Shown here: positions 56,572 through 64,000 of the stretch, piece after piece
Layout: every line of letters starts with the position of its first letter
Numbering within the stretch: the stretch's first letter is position 1
From: Thermococcus bergensis
Lineage (GTDB): Archaea > Methanobacteriota_B > Thermococci > Thermococcales > Thermococcaceae
NCBI RefSeq assembly: GCF_020386975.1
Contig: NZ_JABFNK010000002.1
Coordinates: 21,690 to 85,689, forward strand
DNA length: 64,000 bases
Reading direction: 5' to 3'
Program-made: the position numbers and the translations under genes
Notes under the pieces: generated by a model
What the model was told of the DNA's origin: nothing
The model's database searches: none
Seen by the model: only the letters and a program-made list of their open reading frames with translations

Positions 56572-56594
56572 ATTTTTTCCCGAAGAATATATTT

Positions 56595-56681
56595 TGGCGC
56601 CGCGGCGGGGATTTGAACCCCGGAGGGACTGCGCCCACCGGCTTAGCAGGCCGGCGCCATACCAGGCTAGGCTACCGCGGC
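56595..56681 (-). tRNA. tRNA-Ser (anticodon GCT)
   Basis: Class II tRNA on the minus strand: acceptor GCCGCGG/CCGCGGC, anticodon stem CCGGC/GCCGG around CTGCTAA (anticodon GCT), a long variable arm, discriminator G and encoded CCA. A TATA candidate (CTTTAAATAC on the minus strand, about 56719-56728) could serve both this and tRNA-Cys. Confidence 0.95.
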
Positions 56682-56747
56682 ACGTCCTACATTAACCAAC
56701 ATTAAGGAGTTTGGGAGGGTATTTAAAGTTTTCGCAAACGGCAACAT

Positions 56748-57526
56748 GACACTGTCAGGATAAGCAGTGGGACGTTAGGTTTAAGTTTCTGATACCTCTT
56801 CAGAAAAGGGGAGAGAAATGAGGACTGAAACCATTATTTACTTACTGGTTTCAGTCTTAAAAACCTTTCGCCGGAACAAAATCCCAGCAAAAAAGAAAAC
56901 CAGGGCAATAAACCTGTACCTGCACGGACTAAGTTACAGACAGGTAGGAACAATCCTCGAAATCAGCCACACAACAGTCTGGGAAACAGTCCAAAAATTC
57001 GCGAAAGCAGTTTACCAGCCGAAAATCCTCGCAGTCAAAAAACAGAGAAACTTCATCGCAATTGACGAGACAGTGATAAAGATCAACGGCCAGAAGAGAT
57101 TTCTCTGGGCTGCAATCGACGTTGAGAGCAAAGAAATCCTAGCAGTATGGATTACAAGCGTTAGGAACTGGTGGATTGCCAGGGACTTCATTCTAGTTGT
57201 TTTGAAATCCTGCGAGGGACAGCCAATTTTCCTGGTTGACAAAGGGCCGTGGTATAAATCAGCGTTTAAATCTCTCGGGCTGGATTATCTGCATGTGACT
57301 TTCGGGCCGAGGAACTGTGTTGAGCGCTGGTTTAGGACTGTTAAAGAGAGAACAAAGCGTTTCTGGAATAACTTCAGGGCTAGAGACTGGAGGAGGGTTC
57401 ACAGGTTTGTTTTTCTGTTTTCATTCTGGTATAATTTTGTTAGAATTCATTCTCGGTTTGGTGGACCGCCTGGTGATGTGACTGAATGGCTTCAGGAGGT
57501 GATACCCCAGTTATCCTGACAGTATC
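56748..57526 (+). mobile_element. IS6-family insertion sequence, copy C (779 bp, diverged)
   Basis: Ends GACACTGTCAGGATAA / TTATCCTGACAGTATC, with one mismatch in the outer repeat. Flanks share CGGCAACAT (56739-56747 and 57527-57535), a 9-base match that contains the expected 8-bp duplication. It is clearly diverged from copies A and B in both DNA and protein, so it is an older or separately acquired member. Confidence 0.9.
56818..57519 (+). CDS. IS6-family transposase, diverged
   Basis: A 233-residue transposase, intact, with roughly four fifths of residues the same as copies A and B. DDE: Asp in IAIDETVIK, Asp in FLVDKGPWY, Glu in CVERWFRTVKERT. GGGGAGAGAA precedes the ATG. Confidence 0.88.
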   Translation: MRTETIIYLLVSVLKTFRRNKIPAKKKTRAINLYLHGLSYRQVGTILEISHTTVWETVQKFAKAVYQPKILAVKKQRNFIAIDETVIKINGQKRFLWAAIDVESKEILAVWITSVRNWWIARDFILVVLKSCEGQPIFLVDKGPWYKSAFKSLGLDYLHVTFGPRNCVERWFRTVKERTKRFWNNFRARDWRRVHRFVFLFSFWYNFVRIHSRFGGPPGDVTEWLQEVIPQLS

Positions 57527-57545
57527 CGGCAACATTGAAGATAGG

Positions 57546-57553
57546 TATAAATA
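57546..57553 (+). promoter_or_regulatory. TATA box of nre
   Basis: TATAAATA, 24-31 bases upstream of the ATG at 57577, so the mRNA would be nearly leaderless. The IS6 copy C duplication ends ten bases upstream. Confidence 0.65.
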
Positions 57554-57576
57554 CCCCCTCGGTACATTTAAAGCTG

Positions 57577-58812
57577 ATGGAGCTCTTTAACTCAAAGCTG
57601 TGTGCTCTGTGCAAAGGAAGGAAACTCCTCTGTGGAAGGCCTACTTGCCCGATTCTCGAACGCTTTAGGGTAGTGAGGACTGTTGAGCAAAAGATAAACC
57701 GCAGAGAGATTTTTGGTTCCTCCCCTCCAAGCATATTCGTTGGTGAATACGGCTATCCAAAAGTCCGCATCGGGCCCCTCGTTCCCCCGATAGAGGGGAA
57801 CACCTCCCATCTCGACAGTCCCCTAAAGTGGGAGAACAAAACAATAAGGGATATCCTTTACTACCGCTCCCTTCTGGTTATGGGGGAAATGCAGGCCGAT
57901 ATTAACGTGAGAAAGAGCGGAAGAATTCTTGAAGAAGTTCAGGAGCTGGCAATGTCGATAAAGCCTGTGGACAGCGAAATCCTTCTCAAGAGAAAGCCGA
58001 TTTTAAAAGTCCTTCCAAGTGAATTTGCCCCGCCCATAGGGCCAAAGGCAGAACTTCTCGACTTCGAGCTCACAGAGAATCCAAAAATACCGAGGAAAAC
58101 CGATTACGTTGTGGGGGATGAGCTGAAAGCCGAGCAAGCAATAATGAGACTCTACAACTGGGGCTTTGATGAGTACTACATAATAAGACTCCTCTCTGCA
58201 GGACTTTTGGGCATTAACAGAAAGCTCGTTCCAACAAGATGGAGCATCACAGCTGTGCAGGATACAATAGGGAAAAAGCTGAGAAAAGAAATCCTGCATT
58301 ATGAGCCTATAAACGAATTTGAGCTCTACTTTTACGAATTCCTCGGCAACAGATATGCCGTGCTTTTGATGCCCGAAACTTACGCATTTGAACTTTTGGA
58401 GGTCTGGCTCAAAGGCTCTTTGTTTGGAAGTGACGAGCCTGAAGTAATCCACGACTATGAGGACTTTCACGGGATTAAGGGGTACGCTGAAGAGACCACG
58501 GGGGCGTATTATGCCGCCCGTTTGAGCGTTCTTGAAAGCCTCAGGAGAAGAAGGAGGCAGGCAAGAATAATAGTGTTCAGAGAAGTAACTCCAAAGTACT
58601 ACGCTCCCGTAGGTGTGTGGCAGATAAGGGTGGGGGTAAAGAAAGCCATGGAGAATCAGGTAGGAAAATTTAACACACTCCAAGAAGCCTTCAATGAACT
58701 CAGAAAACTCCTTGAGCTAAAGCTTGAGAAATATCTAGAAAAAAGCTGGATTCTGAGGATGAGAAAGCAGAGAACACTCGACTATTACCTCAACTATCAA
58801 AGGACATTTTAA
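57577..58812 (+). CDS. Nre-family DNA repair protein
   Basis: A 411-residue archaeal Nre protein. An N-terminal zinc site is formed by CALCKGRKLLCGRPTC near 8-23, followed by the conserved core (PPSIFVGEYGYPKVRIGPLVPP near 49-70, split here as PPSIFVGEYGYP and KVRIGPLVPP). The C-terminal QRTLDYYL is a near-standard PCNA-interacting motif. In haloarchaea NreA acts in repair of interstrand damage with PCNA. The frame is open back to 57535, but that part lies in the promoter. Confidence 0.85.
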   Translation: MELFNSKLCALCKGRKLLCGRPTCPILERFRVVRTVEQKINRREIFGSSPPSIFVGEYGYPKVRIGPLVPPIEGNTSHLDSPLKWENKTIRDILYYRSLLVMGEMQADINVRKSGRILEEVQELAMSIKPVDSEILLKRKPILKVLPSEFAPPIGPKAELLDFELTENPKIPRKTDYVVGDELKAEQAIMRLYNWGFDEYYIIRLLSAGLLGINRKLVPTRWSITAVQDTIGKKLRKEILHYEPINEFELYFYEFLGNRYAVLLMPETYAFELLEVWLKGSLFGSDEPEVIHDYEDFHGIKGYAEETTGAYYAARLSVLESLRRRRRQARIIVFREVTPKYYAPVGVWQIRVGVKKAMENQVGKFNTLQEAFNELRKLLELKLEKYLEKSWILRMRKQRTLDYYLNYQRTF

Positions 58813-58865
58813 TATCAAAACTTCCGAAGCTTAAACTTTTTAACCAGCTTTTCTTAGGATAATTT

Positions 58866-59987
58866 ATGAGAAAAAAACTCGCCCTCATAAGCCTCGACGG
58901 TAGCGGAGTTTACAATTTAGAGCACATGCCCTTCTTAAGTGAGCTAGCGGAAGGAGGGTTCTCCATAACGGTCGACTCAATATTTCCCACACTCACGGAT
59001 TTAGTCCACACAAGCGTTATGACGGGGGTTCCGCCAAGGGTTCACGGAGTTGTGGAAAACGGTTACTACGATAGAATAGCCGATAGAAAGGTGAATTTTT
59101 ACGAGTATGAAGTCGCTTTTAACCCCCATAAAGTCATAAAGGCAAAAACGATAGTCGACATCCTTCGGGAGAAGGGAATAAGGAGTGCCTCTGTTAGCGG
59201 CTATACAATGCCTCCCTTCAGCGGTACCCACGTTAGAATATTTCCCCCGTTTTTCAGCGACGATAACCTCTATAGGGAACACGGAAGAGACTGGAGAAAA
59301 GATAAATGGGTTTTAAATTCTGCCCTTTACCTCTATGAAGAGTGCAAACCGGATTTGCTCTTGGTTCACTTCTGCTCGATTGATGGTATGCAACACGATT
59401 ACGGGCCCCTAAGCGATGAAGCCATGAAAGCTGTTGAAACCGTGGATACAGCATTAAACGTTTTGTGGGAAAGGCTTAGAGATGAGTACGCATTTATAAT
59501 CTTTGCAGACCATGGACAGGAAAAAGTCCACACGTGGGTAAACCTGAGGAATTACCTTAAAAAACACGGCATTGAAACGCTGAGGGTCTCATCCGGAGGG
59601 GGAGTGCACGTTTATCTAAAAGACCCAAAAGAAGCAGAGGAGGCGTATCCGCTGTTAAAACGAGCCCCGGGAGTTAAATACGTCTTTTCCAGGGATGATC
59701 TGCCCCATCTGAACACTCCAAACAGCGGGGAGCTCATAGTCTCCGCCAAGGAAGGGTACTGGTTCTGCTCTCACAGGCTTTGCAATGGAATTAAGGGAAC
59801 GAGCTACTGGACAAGGGGTATGCACGGCTCGATGAACGAGCCAGTAATGAAAGTTCCGCTGATTTTGTGGGGGTTTGAAAATGTAAATACTGAAAACGCT
59901 AGCCTTTACGATATAGCCCCCACCATATTGAAGTTCTTTGGGATAGAAAAACCCGAAGACATGGTGGGAAAAAGCCTAATTCGATAA
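58866..59987 (+). CDS. Alkaline phosphatase-superfamily phosphodiesterase
   Basis: A 373-residue enzyme of the nucleotide pyrophosphatase/phosphodiesterase group. Metal ligands and nucleophile: Asp in ISLDGSG near 8, Thr in FPTLTDLVHTSVMTG near 42, Asp and His in SIDGMQHDYGP near 170, DHGQ near 218, and His in RGMHGSMNEPV near 319. No signal peptide, so it appears cytoplasmic. The natural substrate is unknown. It converges on rps7. Confidence 0.82.
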   Translation: MRKKLALISLDGSGVYNLEHMPFLSELAEGGFSITVDSIFPTLTDLVHTSVMTGVPPRVHGVVENGYYDRIADRKVNFYEYEVAFNPHKVIKAKTIVDILREKGIRSASVSGYTMPPFSGTHVRIFPPFFSDDNLYREHGRDWRKDKWVLNSALYLYEECKPDLLLVHFCSIDGMQHDYGPLSDEAMKAVETVDTALNVLWERLRDEYAFIIFADHGQEKVHTWVNLRNYLKKHGIETLRVSSGGGVHVYLKDPKEAEEAYPLLKRAPGVKYVFSRDDLPHLNTPNSGELIVSAKEGYWFCSHRLCNGIKGTSYWTRGMHGSMNEPVMKVPLILWGFENVNTENASLYDIAPTILKFFGIEKPEDMVGKSLIR

Positions 59988-60038
59988 CCAGCTGTTAGAA
60001 TTAATGATAAACCGAAAGTGGAAAAGAAATAAAAGAGC

Positions 60039-60686
60039 TCACCTTGAGGACTGTGCAATCCTCTCGATTTCTTCCTTCTTGCTGTATGCGAAGCTCTTTG
60101 TATCCTTGTTTGCTGCTGCGATAATTTCTTCAGCCAAAGCTTCGGCATAGCTTGTCTTGTTGCGGTAGCACTTTGCTGATGCACCAAGGGCAATGTTTCT
60201 CAAAGCAACGTCAAGTCTTCTCAGTGGGGAGATATCAACTGCGATATGGTACCTAACTCCACCGAACATGACGTTTGTGGTGTCTTCCCTTGGGGCAGAG
60301 TTCTCAATTGCCTTAACAAGAACCTGGATTGGGTTCTGCTTTGTCCTCTGCTCAATGATCTTAAAGGCCTCTTTTACAACCTCATAAGCTTTAACTTTCT
60401 TGCTCATTAATGAGCGGTGTTCTCTCCTCATGAAGTGGCCGCCTACTTTGTAGCTTGAAGCACCGCTTCTCATGACTTTGTTTATAAGTCTCTCAACCAC
60501 ATGGACATTGGCCTTACCGAACTGCTTCTTAGCATGCCTTCCGTGGTTGTGTGGGAGAATTCTTGGTTCAAGGTTAATATAAGGTCTGAGTGATGGGTCC
60601 TCAACTACTACATCCTCAACGCTCCATCTTCCGAAAACCTTGAGATCCTTTGGGATAAAAAATCTCTCTTCTAGTGGTTTGGCCAT
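60039..60686 (-). CDS. rps7: Ribosomal protein S7
   Basis: A 215-residue small-subunit protein that nucleates the head, with the conserved end [16 protein letters not shown]. The ATG at 60686 follows GGTGATGCTC. Last gene of the Rpo1N-Rpo1C-L30e-NusA-S12-S7 operon in this window; elongation factor 1A is not next to it. Confidence 0.95.
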   Translation of the reverse strand: MAKPLEERFFIPKDLKVFGRWSVEDVVVEDPSLRPYINLEPRILPHNHGRHAKKQFGKANVHVVERLINKVMRSGASSYKVGGHFMRREHRSLMSKKVKAYEVVKEAFKIIEQRTKQNPIQVLVKAIENSAPREDTTNVMFGGVRYHIAVDISPLRRLDVALRNIALGASAKCYRNKTSYAEALAEEIIAAANKDTKSFAYSKKEEIERIAQSSR

Positions 60687-60691
60687 GAGCA

Positions 60692-61135
60692 TCACCTTCT
60701 TGGCTTTTCTTTTCTACCCTTAACTATTTCTTTGAGGGATGTTCTGTTAACCATGACAACCTTGTATCTAATTCCTGGAATGTCACCTACAGCTCCACCC
60801 TTTGGACCACCAATTCCCTCTATGATAACTTCATCGTGCTCGTCAATGTGCTTGATAGCACCGTCACCTGGTGTGAACGCTGTAACTACCTTACCGTTCT
60901 TGATGAGCTGGACTCTAACAGCTTTTCTCATACCTGAGTTTGGCTGCTTAGCCTCAACTGCAATCTTTTCAAGGACAATTCCTCTCGCTTGTGGTGCACC
61001 TTCAAGCGGGTCGCTCTTTTCCTTGAGCCTAAGTACCCTTCTCTTGTAGGTTATGTCACTCCACCTAAACTTCTTTCTCTTAAGCTTGAGCTTTCTTCCA
61101 GCAAATTCACCGTAAGGAGCCTTCTTTCCAGCCAT
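60692..61135 (-). CDS. rps12: Ribosomal protein S12
   Basis: A 147-residue decoding-site protein with the universal [19 protein letters not shown]. Starts [14 protein letters not shown] at 61135; a three-residue upstream extension is rejected. Confidence 0.95.
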   Translation of the reverse strand: MAGKKAPYGEFAGRKLKLKRKKFRWSDITYKRRVLRLKEKSDPLEGAPQARGIVLEKIAVEAKQPNSGMRKAVRVQLIKNGKVVTAFTPGDGAIKHIDEHDEVIIEGIGGPKGGAVGDIPGIRYKVVMVNRTSLKEIVKGRKEKPRR

Positions 61136-61145
61136 GATCATCACC

Positions 61146-61583
61146 TCAAATTACCACGACTTCCTCAATCCCGTGGTGCCTCTCCATTAATTCTTTGACG
61201 AGATTTATGTTTTGCCCCCCTCTACCTATCGCCTTGGGCTTATCTCTTTGAGTCACATCAAGGAGGGCAACTTTTTTCCCATCTTTCTTTTCAGTTATGT
61301 GAACTTTTTTAATCCTTACGCCCATTGTTTTATAAATGTTCTTGAGGAATTCTTCCGGATCCTCTGAATGTTCTATGAGCTCAATGTCCTTCCCCAACAT
61401 TCCCTGTATTCTCTTAACGTTGCTGCCCCTCTTGCCTAATGCCAAACCCATTTCTCCCTTCTTGATGACAAATATTAAGCGATTCCTTGCTGAGTCAATT
61501 AAGCAGTCGAGCACTGTTGCTCCTGTAAAGCTCTCAAAGAGTGCAATGTACTTTATCTGGTCTGTGTTTAGCTTGAGTGGCAT
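61146..61583 (-). CDS. nusA: NusA-like KH-domain protein
   Basis: A 145-residue archaeal NusA homologue with two KH domains only ([15 protein letters not shown] near 47 and [15 protein letters not shown] near 117) and no polymerase-binding or S1 domain. It sits between L30e and S12, its usual place in archaea, and probably acts in transcription of RNA genes. Confidence 0.9.
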   Translation of the reverse strand: MPLKLNTDQIKYIALFESFTGATVLDCLIDSARNRLIFVIKKGEMGLALGKRGSNVKRIQGMLGKDIELIEHSEDPEEFLKNIYKTMGVRIKKVHITEKKDGKKVALLDVTQRDKPKAIGRGGQNINLVKELMERHHGIEEVVVI

Positions 61584-61585
61584 GC

Positions 61586-61888
61586 TCACTTACCTCCAGC
61601 AAGTGCAAGTATTTTGCTCTCTCCAGGCTCTACTATTGCCAAGGATGCAATCACGAAGGGCTTACCGAGCATTGTACCAAGCTCAACGCTTGTCCCCTCG
61701 AACTCATAAACTGGAATGTTGCTGAGCTTTGCGTAGTAGTTAATATCATCCTTGATTTCCTTTGGTGCGTTTTTAGCAACAATGATGAGCTTTGCACCAC
61801 CAGTCTTGGCAAGCCTAACTGTTTCATTTGAACCGATGACAACTTTTCCTGTCTCAAAGGCTTTTCTAAGCTCAAATGCCAAATCCAT
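61586..61888 (-). CDS. rpl30e: Ribosomal protein L30e
   Basis: A 100-residue L7Ae-superfamily fold protein with [20 protein letters not shown]. It lies between Rpo1C and NusA with short gaps. Confidence 0.95.
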   Translation of the reverse strand: MDLAFELRKAFETGKVVIGSNETVRLAKTGGAKLIIVAKNAPKEIKDDINYYAKLSNIPVYEFEGTSVELGTMLGKPFVIASLAIVEPGESKILALAGGK

Positions 61889-61901
61889 TACCTACACCTC
61901 C

Positions 61902-63089
61902 TTACTCTTCTTCTATGGGTTTTTTAATCGGTAACTTCATTGCCAGTTTAACGATTCCCGTTCCAACCGGAACGGGTTGGCCAATTAACACGTTTTCAAC
62001 CACACCGTTGAGGGGGTCAACTTCTCCCCTTTCGGCAGCTTGAAGTAAGTGTTGAACGGTAATCTCGAATGCAGCTCTAGCGAGCACACTTGCCTTTGTA
62101 CCAACCACACCATGTCTTCCAATGGGTCTCACAATACCATCGAGGGTCATCATATCGGCGACGAGCATGATGTGTCTAACATCAACCTCAAGACCCTGCT
62201 CTTGCATCGTTCTTGTTATTTCTTCGATAATGGCATTTCTTGCCGCTTCAATGCCAAGTACTTCTGCTATTTCGTGGATATTGTTCGTCCTTGTTCTTGT
62301 TGGATCAACGCCCGGAACCTTGAGCACCTGTTTGAAGTTTGATCCCTCTGTGTAGATGACGTACTCATCTCCCTCTTTTCTGATAATTGTTTTTCCTACG
62401 CCTGACAGTCCTTTTAGACGATGCTTTTTAACTTTATCGGCGAGTCTTCTTAATGTTGAAACACCCTTAGCCTTTTTCATTCTGATTATCAATGTGTTCC
62501 CATCAACCTCTATTTCCGCCGACTTGAATGAGCGTTCGAGCTTTGCCTGAATTTTCTCCATTGTTAAACCGCTTTTCTCAAGGCGTTCTGGGTCAACATC
62601 AACCACGAATTCCATGTTGAGTATATCAAGCGTCATACTTCTGGCAAGGCTTTCGAGAGTTGTTCCCTCAATTCTCCTCGCAACCTCACGAGCCTTTTCT
62701 GAGTCGTATCTATGCTCCTCGTCGAGATAAACTGTCATAATTGGAGTTGATGGGTTCTTTCTTGCATCAACAATTTCAATGATTCTTGGGAGACCAAGGG
62801 TAACGTTAATCTCAGCAACACCTGCATAGTGGAAGGTGTTAAGTGTCATCTGTGTGGAGGGCTCTCCAATTGACTGTGCGGTAACTGTTCCAACGGCCTC
62901 TCCAGGTTCTATTAGGGCTTTTTCGTATTCCTTAACGACCTCATCAATTATTGCCTCCACTTCTGCCTTCTGCAACTTGTACTTTTCGTTGTAAGCGAGG
63001 AGCTTCTCCAAAAGCTCCTCTCTAACTCTCTCTGGCAACTGGGAGGCTTTGCTCTCTACAAGCTTTTTAATAGTTGAGCTTGAGACCAT
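61902..63089 (-). CDS. rpoA2: RNA polymerase subunit A'' (Rpo1C)
   Basis: A 395-residue C-terminal part of the largest subunit, split in archaea. Conserved blocks: GEAVGTVTAQSIGEPSTQMT near 62-81, TFHYAGVAEINVTLGLPRI near 84-102, and the C-terminal VGTKASVLARAAFEITVQH near 340. It lies six bases after Rpo1N. Confidence 0.96.
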   Translation of the reverse strand: MVSSSTIKKLVESKASQLPERVREELLEKLLAYNEKYKLQKAEVEAIIDEVVKEYEKALIEPGEAVGTVTAQSIGEPSTQMTLNTFHYAGVAEINVTLGLPRIIEIVDARKNPSTPIMTVYLDEEHRYDSEKAREVARRIEGTTLESLARSMTLDILNMEFVVDVDPERLEKSGLTMEKIQAKLERSFKSAEIEVDGNTLIIRMKKAKGVSTLRRLADKVKKHRLKGLSGVGKTIIRKEGDEYVIYTEGSNFKQVLKVPGVDPTRTRTNNIHEIAEVLGIEAARNAIIEEITRTMQEQGLEVDVRHIMLVADMMTLDGIVRPIGRHGVVGTKASVLARAAFEITVQHLLQAAERGEVDPLNGVVENVLIGQPVPVGTGIVKLAMKLPIKKPIEEE

Positions 63090-63095
63090 AACATC

Positions 63096-64000
63096 TCACC
63101 CCTTCTCCCTGAGCTTTATTAAAGTCCTCATTATCACTCTATCAACGTCTACTGTTTTTCCGCCCCAGCTCTTCATTGGATCTACTCCATCTTCACCGTA
63201 GCGGAACTGCACTATAATTCCAGTTGGATCCCTTACCGTTCCATCGTAGTCTACCTTGAGGTCTTGGAGTGCGTTGATCAATCTACGTTGCATGTAACCG
63301 CTCTGGGCTGTTCTAACAGCTGTATCAACGAGACCTTCCCTACCACCCATTGCGTGGAAGAAGTACTCTTGTGGAGTCAATCCACTCTTGTAGGAGTTCA
63401 CGATGAAGCCCTTTGCCCTCGCTCCAAGATCTCCAGGCTTGAAGTGGCTTAACACCCTGTTTCTATAACCTCTATAAAGTCTCTTACCTCTAATCGACTG
63501 CTGTCCAAGCATAGCGGCCATCTGAGTGATGTTGAGAATCTTACCTCTTGCTCCAGTTTTGGCCATTATAACGGTATGGTTGTTCATACCCAGATACTTT
63601 TCGGCCACCTTACCTGCGTTATCTCTCGCTTCAGAAAGTACGGCCATTATCTTGCTCTCAAGGGTCTCTTCGAGGGTTTTACCGGGCAATGGTTCAAGTT
63701 CACCGTTCTTGTATGCCTCTATTAGCCTTTGAACCTTGTCCTCTGCCTCCATTATTATCTCTCTAATTCTTGCCTTCGCCTCGTCCGGAAGGTCTTCATC
63801 GTCTATTCCGGTTGTGAATCCTTTGTGAGTAATGACCCATATCGCAAGCTTTGTAACCTGATCCAAGAACTGCCTAGCCCTCTCGACACCGTACTCTCTA
63901 ACTATGATGTCGAGGATCTTTCCATCCTCTCTACCGTAGGCCTTTTTGTCTATTGCACCGCTCAACAGTTTTCCATTGCGGATGTAAAACAAAGCCATCT
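63096..64000 (-). CDS. rpoA1: RNA polymerase subunit A' (Rpo1N), C-terminal part (partial)
   Basis: The last 301 codons of the A' subunit; the 5' end is outside the window. The bridge-helix and trigger-loop approach is visible in GLTPQEYFFHAMGGREGLVD, preceded by the funnel. The catalytic NADFDGD motif lies upstream, beyond the edge. It is followed by Rpo1C. Confidence 0.95.
   Translation of the reverse strand, partial: MALFYIRNGKLLSGAIDKKAYGREDGKILDIIVREYGVERARQFLDQVTKLAIWVITHKGFTTGIDDEDLPDEAKARIREIIMEAEDKVQRLIEAYKNGELEPLPGKTLEETLESKIMAVLSEARDNAGKVAEKYLGMNNHTVIMAKTGARGKILNITQMAAMLGQQSIRGKRLYRGYRNRVLSHFKPGDLGARAKGFIVNSYKSGLTPQEYFFHAMGGREGLVDTAVRTAQSGYMQRRLINALQDLKVDYDGTVRDPTGIIVQFRYGEDGVDPMKSWGGKTVDVDRVIMRTLIKLREKG

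Noticed and set aside
60039..60686. Missing elongation factor 1A and S10 after S7 as a rearrangement
   Set aside because: The position of EF-1A varies among Thermococcales as far as I recall, so absence here is not clearly unusual.

Overview
The window is chromosomal DNA of a hyperthermophilic euryarchaeon of the order Thermococcales, most likely a moderately low-GC Thermococcus. The evidence is archaeal: split RNA polymerase A'/A'' genes, archaeal ribosomal proteins (L7Ae, S28e, L24e, L30e, L40e), DnaG primase, TruD, Pth2, AglB, Nre, a fused hexulose-phosphate synthase/isomerase, an LrpA close to the Pyrococcus protein, TATA/BRE promoters, GGTGAT-type ribosome binding sites and a box C/D guide RNA. 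The 4-alpha-glucanotransferase C-terminus at the left edge resembles, from memory, the T. litoralis enzyme; I could not check this.

Layout. 0-8.5 kb: glucanotransferase end, tRNA thiolase TtuA, an FAD protein, a CBS protein with two tandem Na+/H+ antiporters, tRNA-Gly, LrpA and an RNA m5U methyltransferase. 8.5-14.2 kb: UMP synthesis, pyrE diverging from pyrB-I-C-K-D-F. 14.2-20.6 kb: PGP, TruD, Pth2, an S-layer-like membrane protein, AspRS and a KH protein. 21.5-28 kb: a six-gene operon from HPS-PHI to an HD phosphohydrolase that contains a degenerate FtsZ-like protein, then an arginase-like gene and TrmBL2. 29-32 kb: Toprim and DnaG, and the L7Ae-S28e-L24e operon. 33.7-40 kb: AglB, GlmS and a THUMP-like methyltransferase. 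40-42.5 kb: a membrane glycosyltransferase cut by an IS982 element. 42.5-49.3 kb: RNase HII, a metal ABC transporter, MarC, FtsY, a C/D guide RNA, an amidohydrolase, an M24 peptidase and tRNA-Arg. 50-60 kb: a 29-residue gene, a pseudo-phosphoesterase, a flippase, PadR, L40e, tRNAs Leu, Cys and Ser, nucleoside phosphorylase, threonine synthase-like enzyme, Nre and an AlkP-type phosphodiesterase. 60-64 kb: the Rpo1N-Rpo1C-L30e-NusA-S12-S7 operon.

Eight insertion sequences are present: four near-identical 869-bp IS4-like elements with 10-bp target duplications, three IS6-family elements of about 780 bp, and one 932-bp IS982-family element. The most striking pattern is that each of the four IS4-like copies has its target duplication exactly five bases upstream of a TATA box. 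The IS4-like and IS982-like transposases are also both split at an A7G run in a way that a -1 slip would repair. No CRISPR array, replication origin or rRNA gene was seen, and no gap longer than 300 bases lacks a feature.
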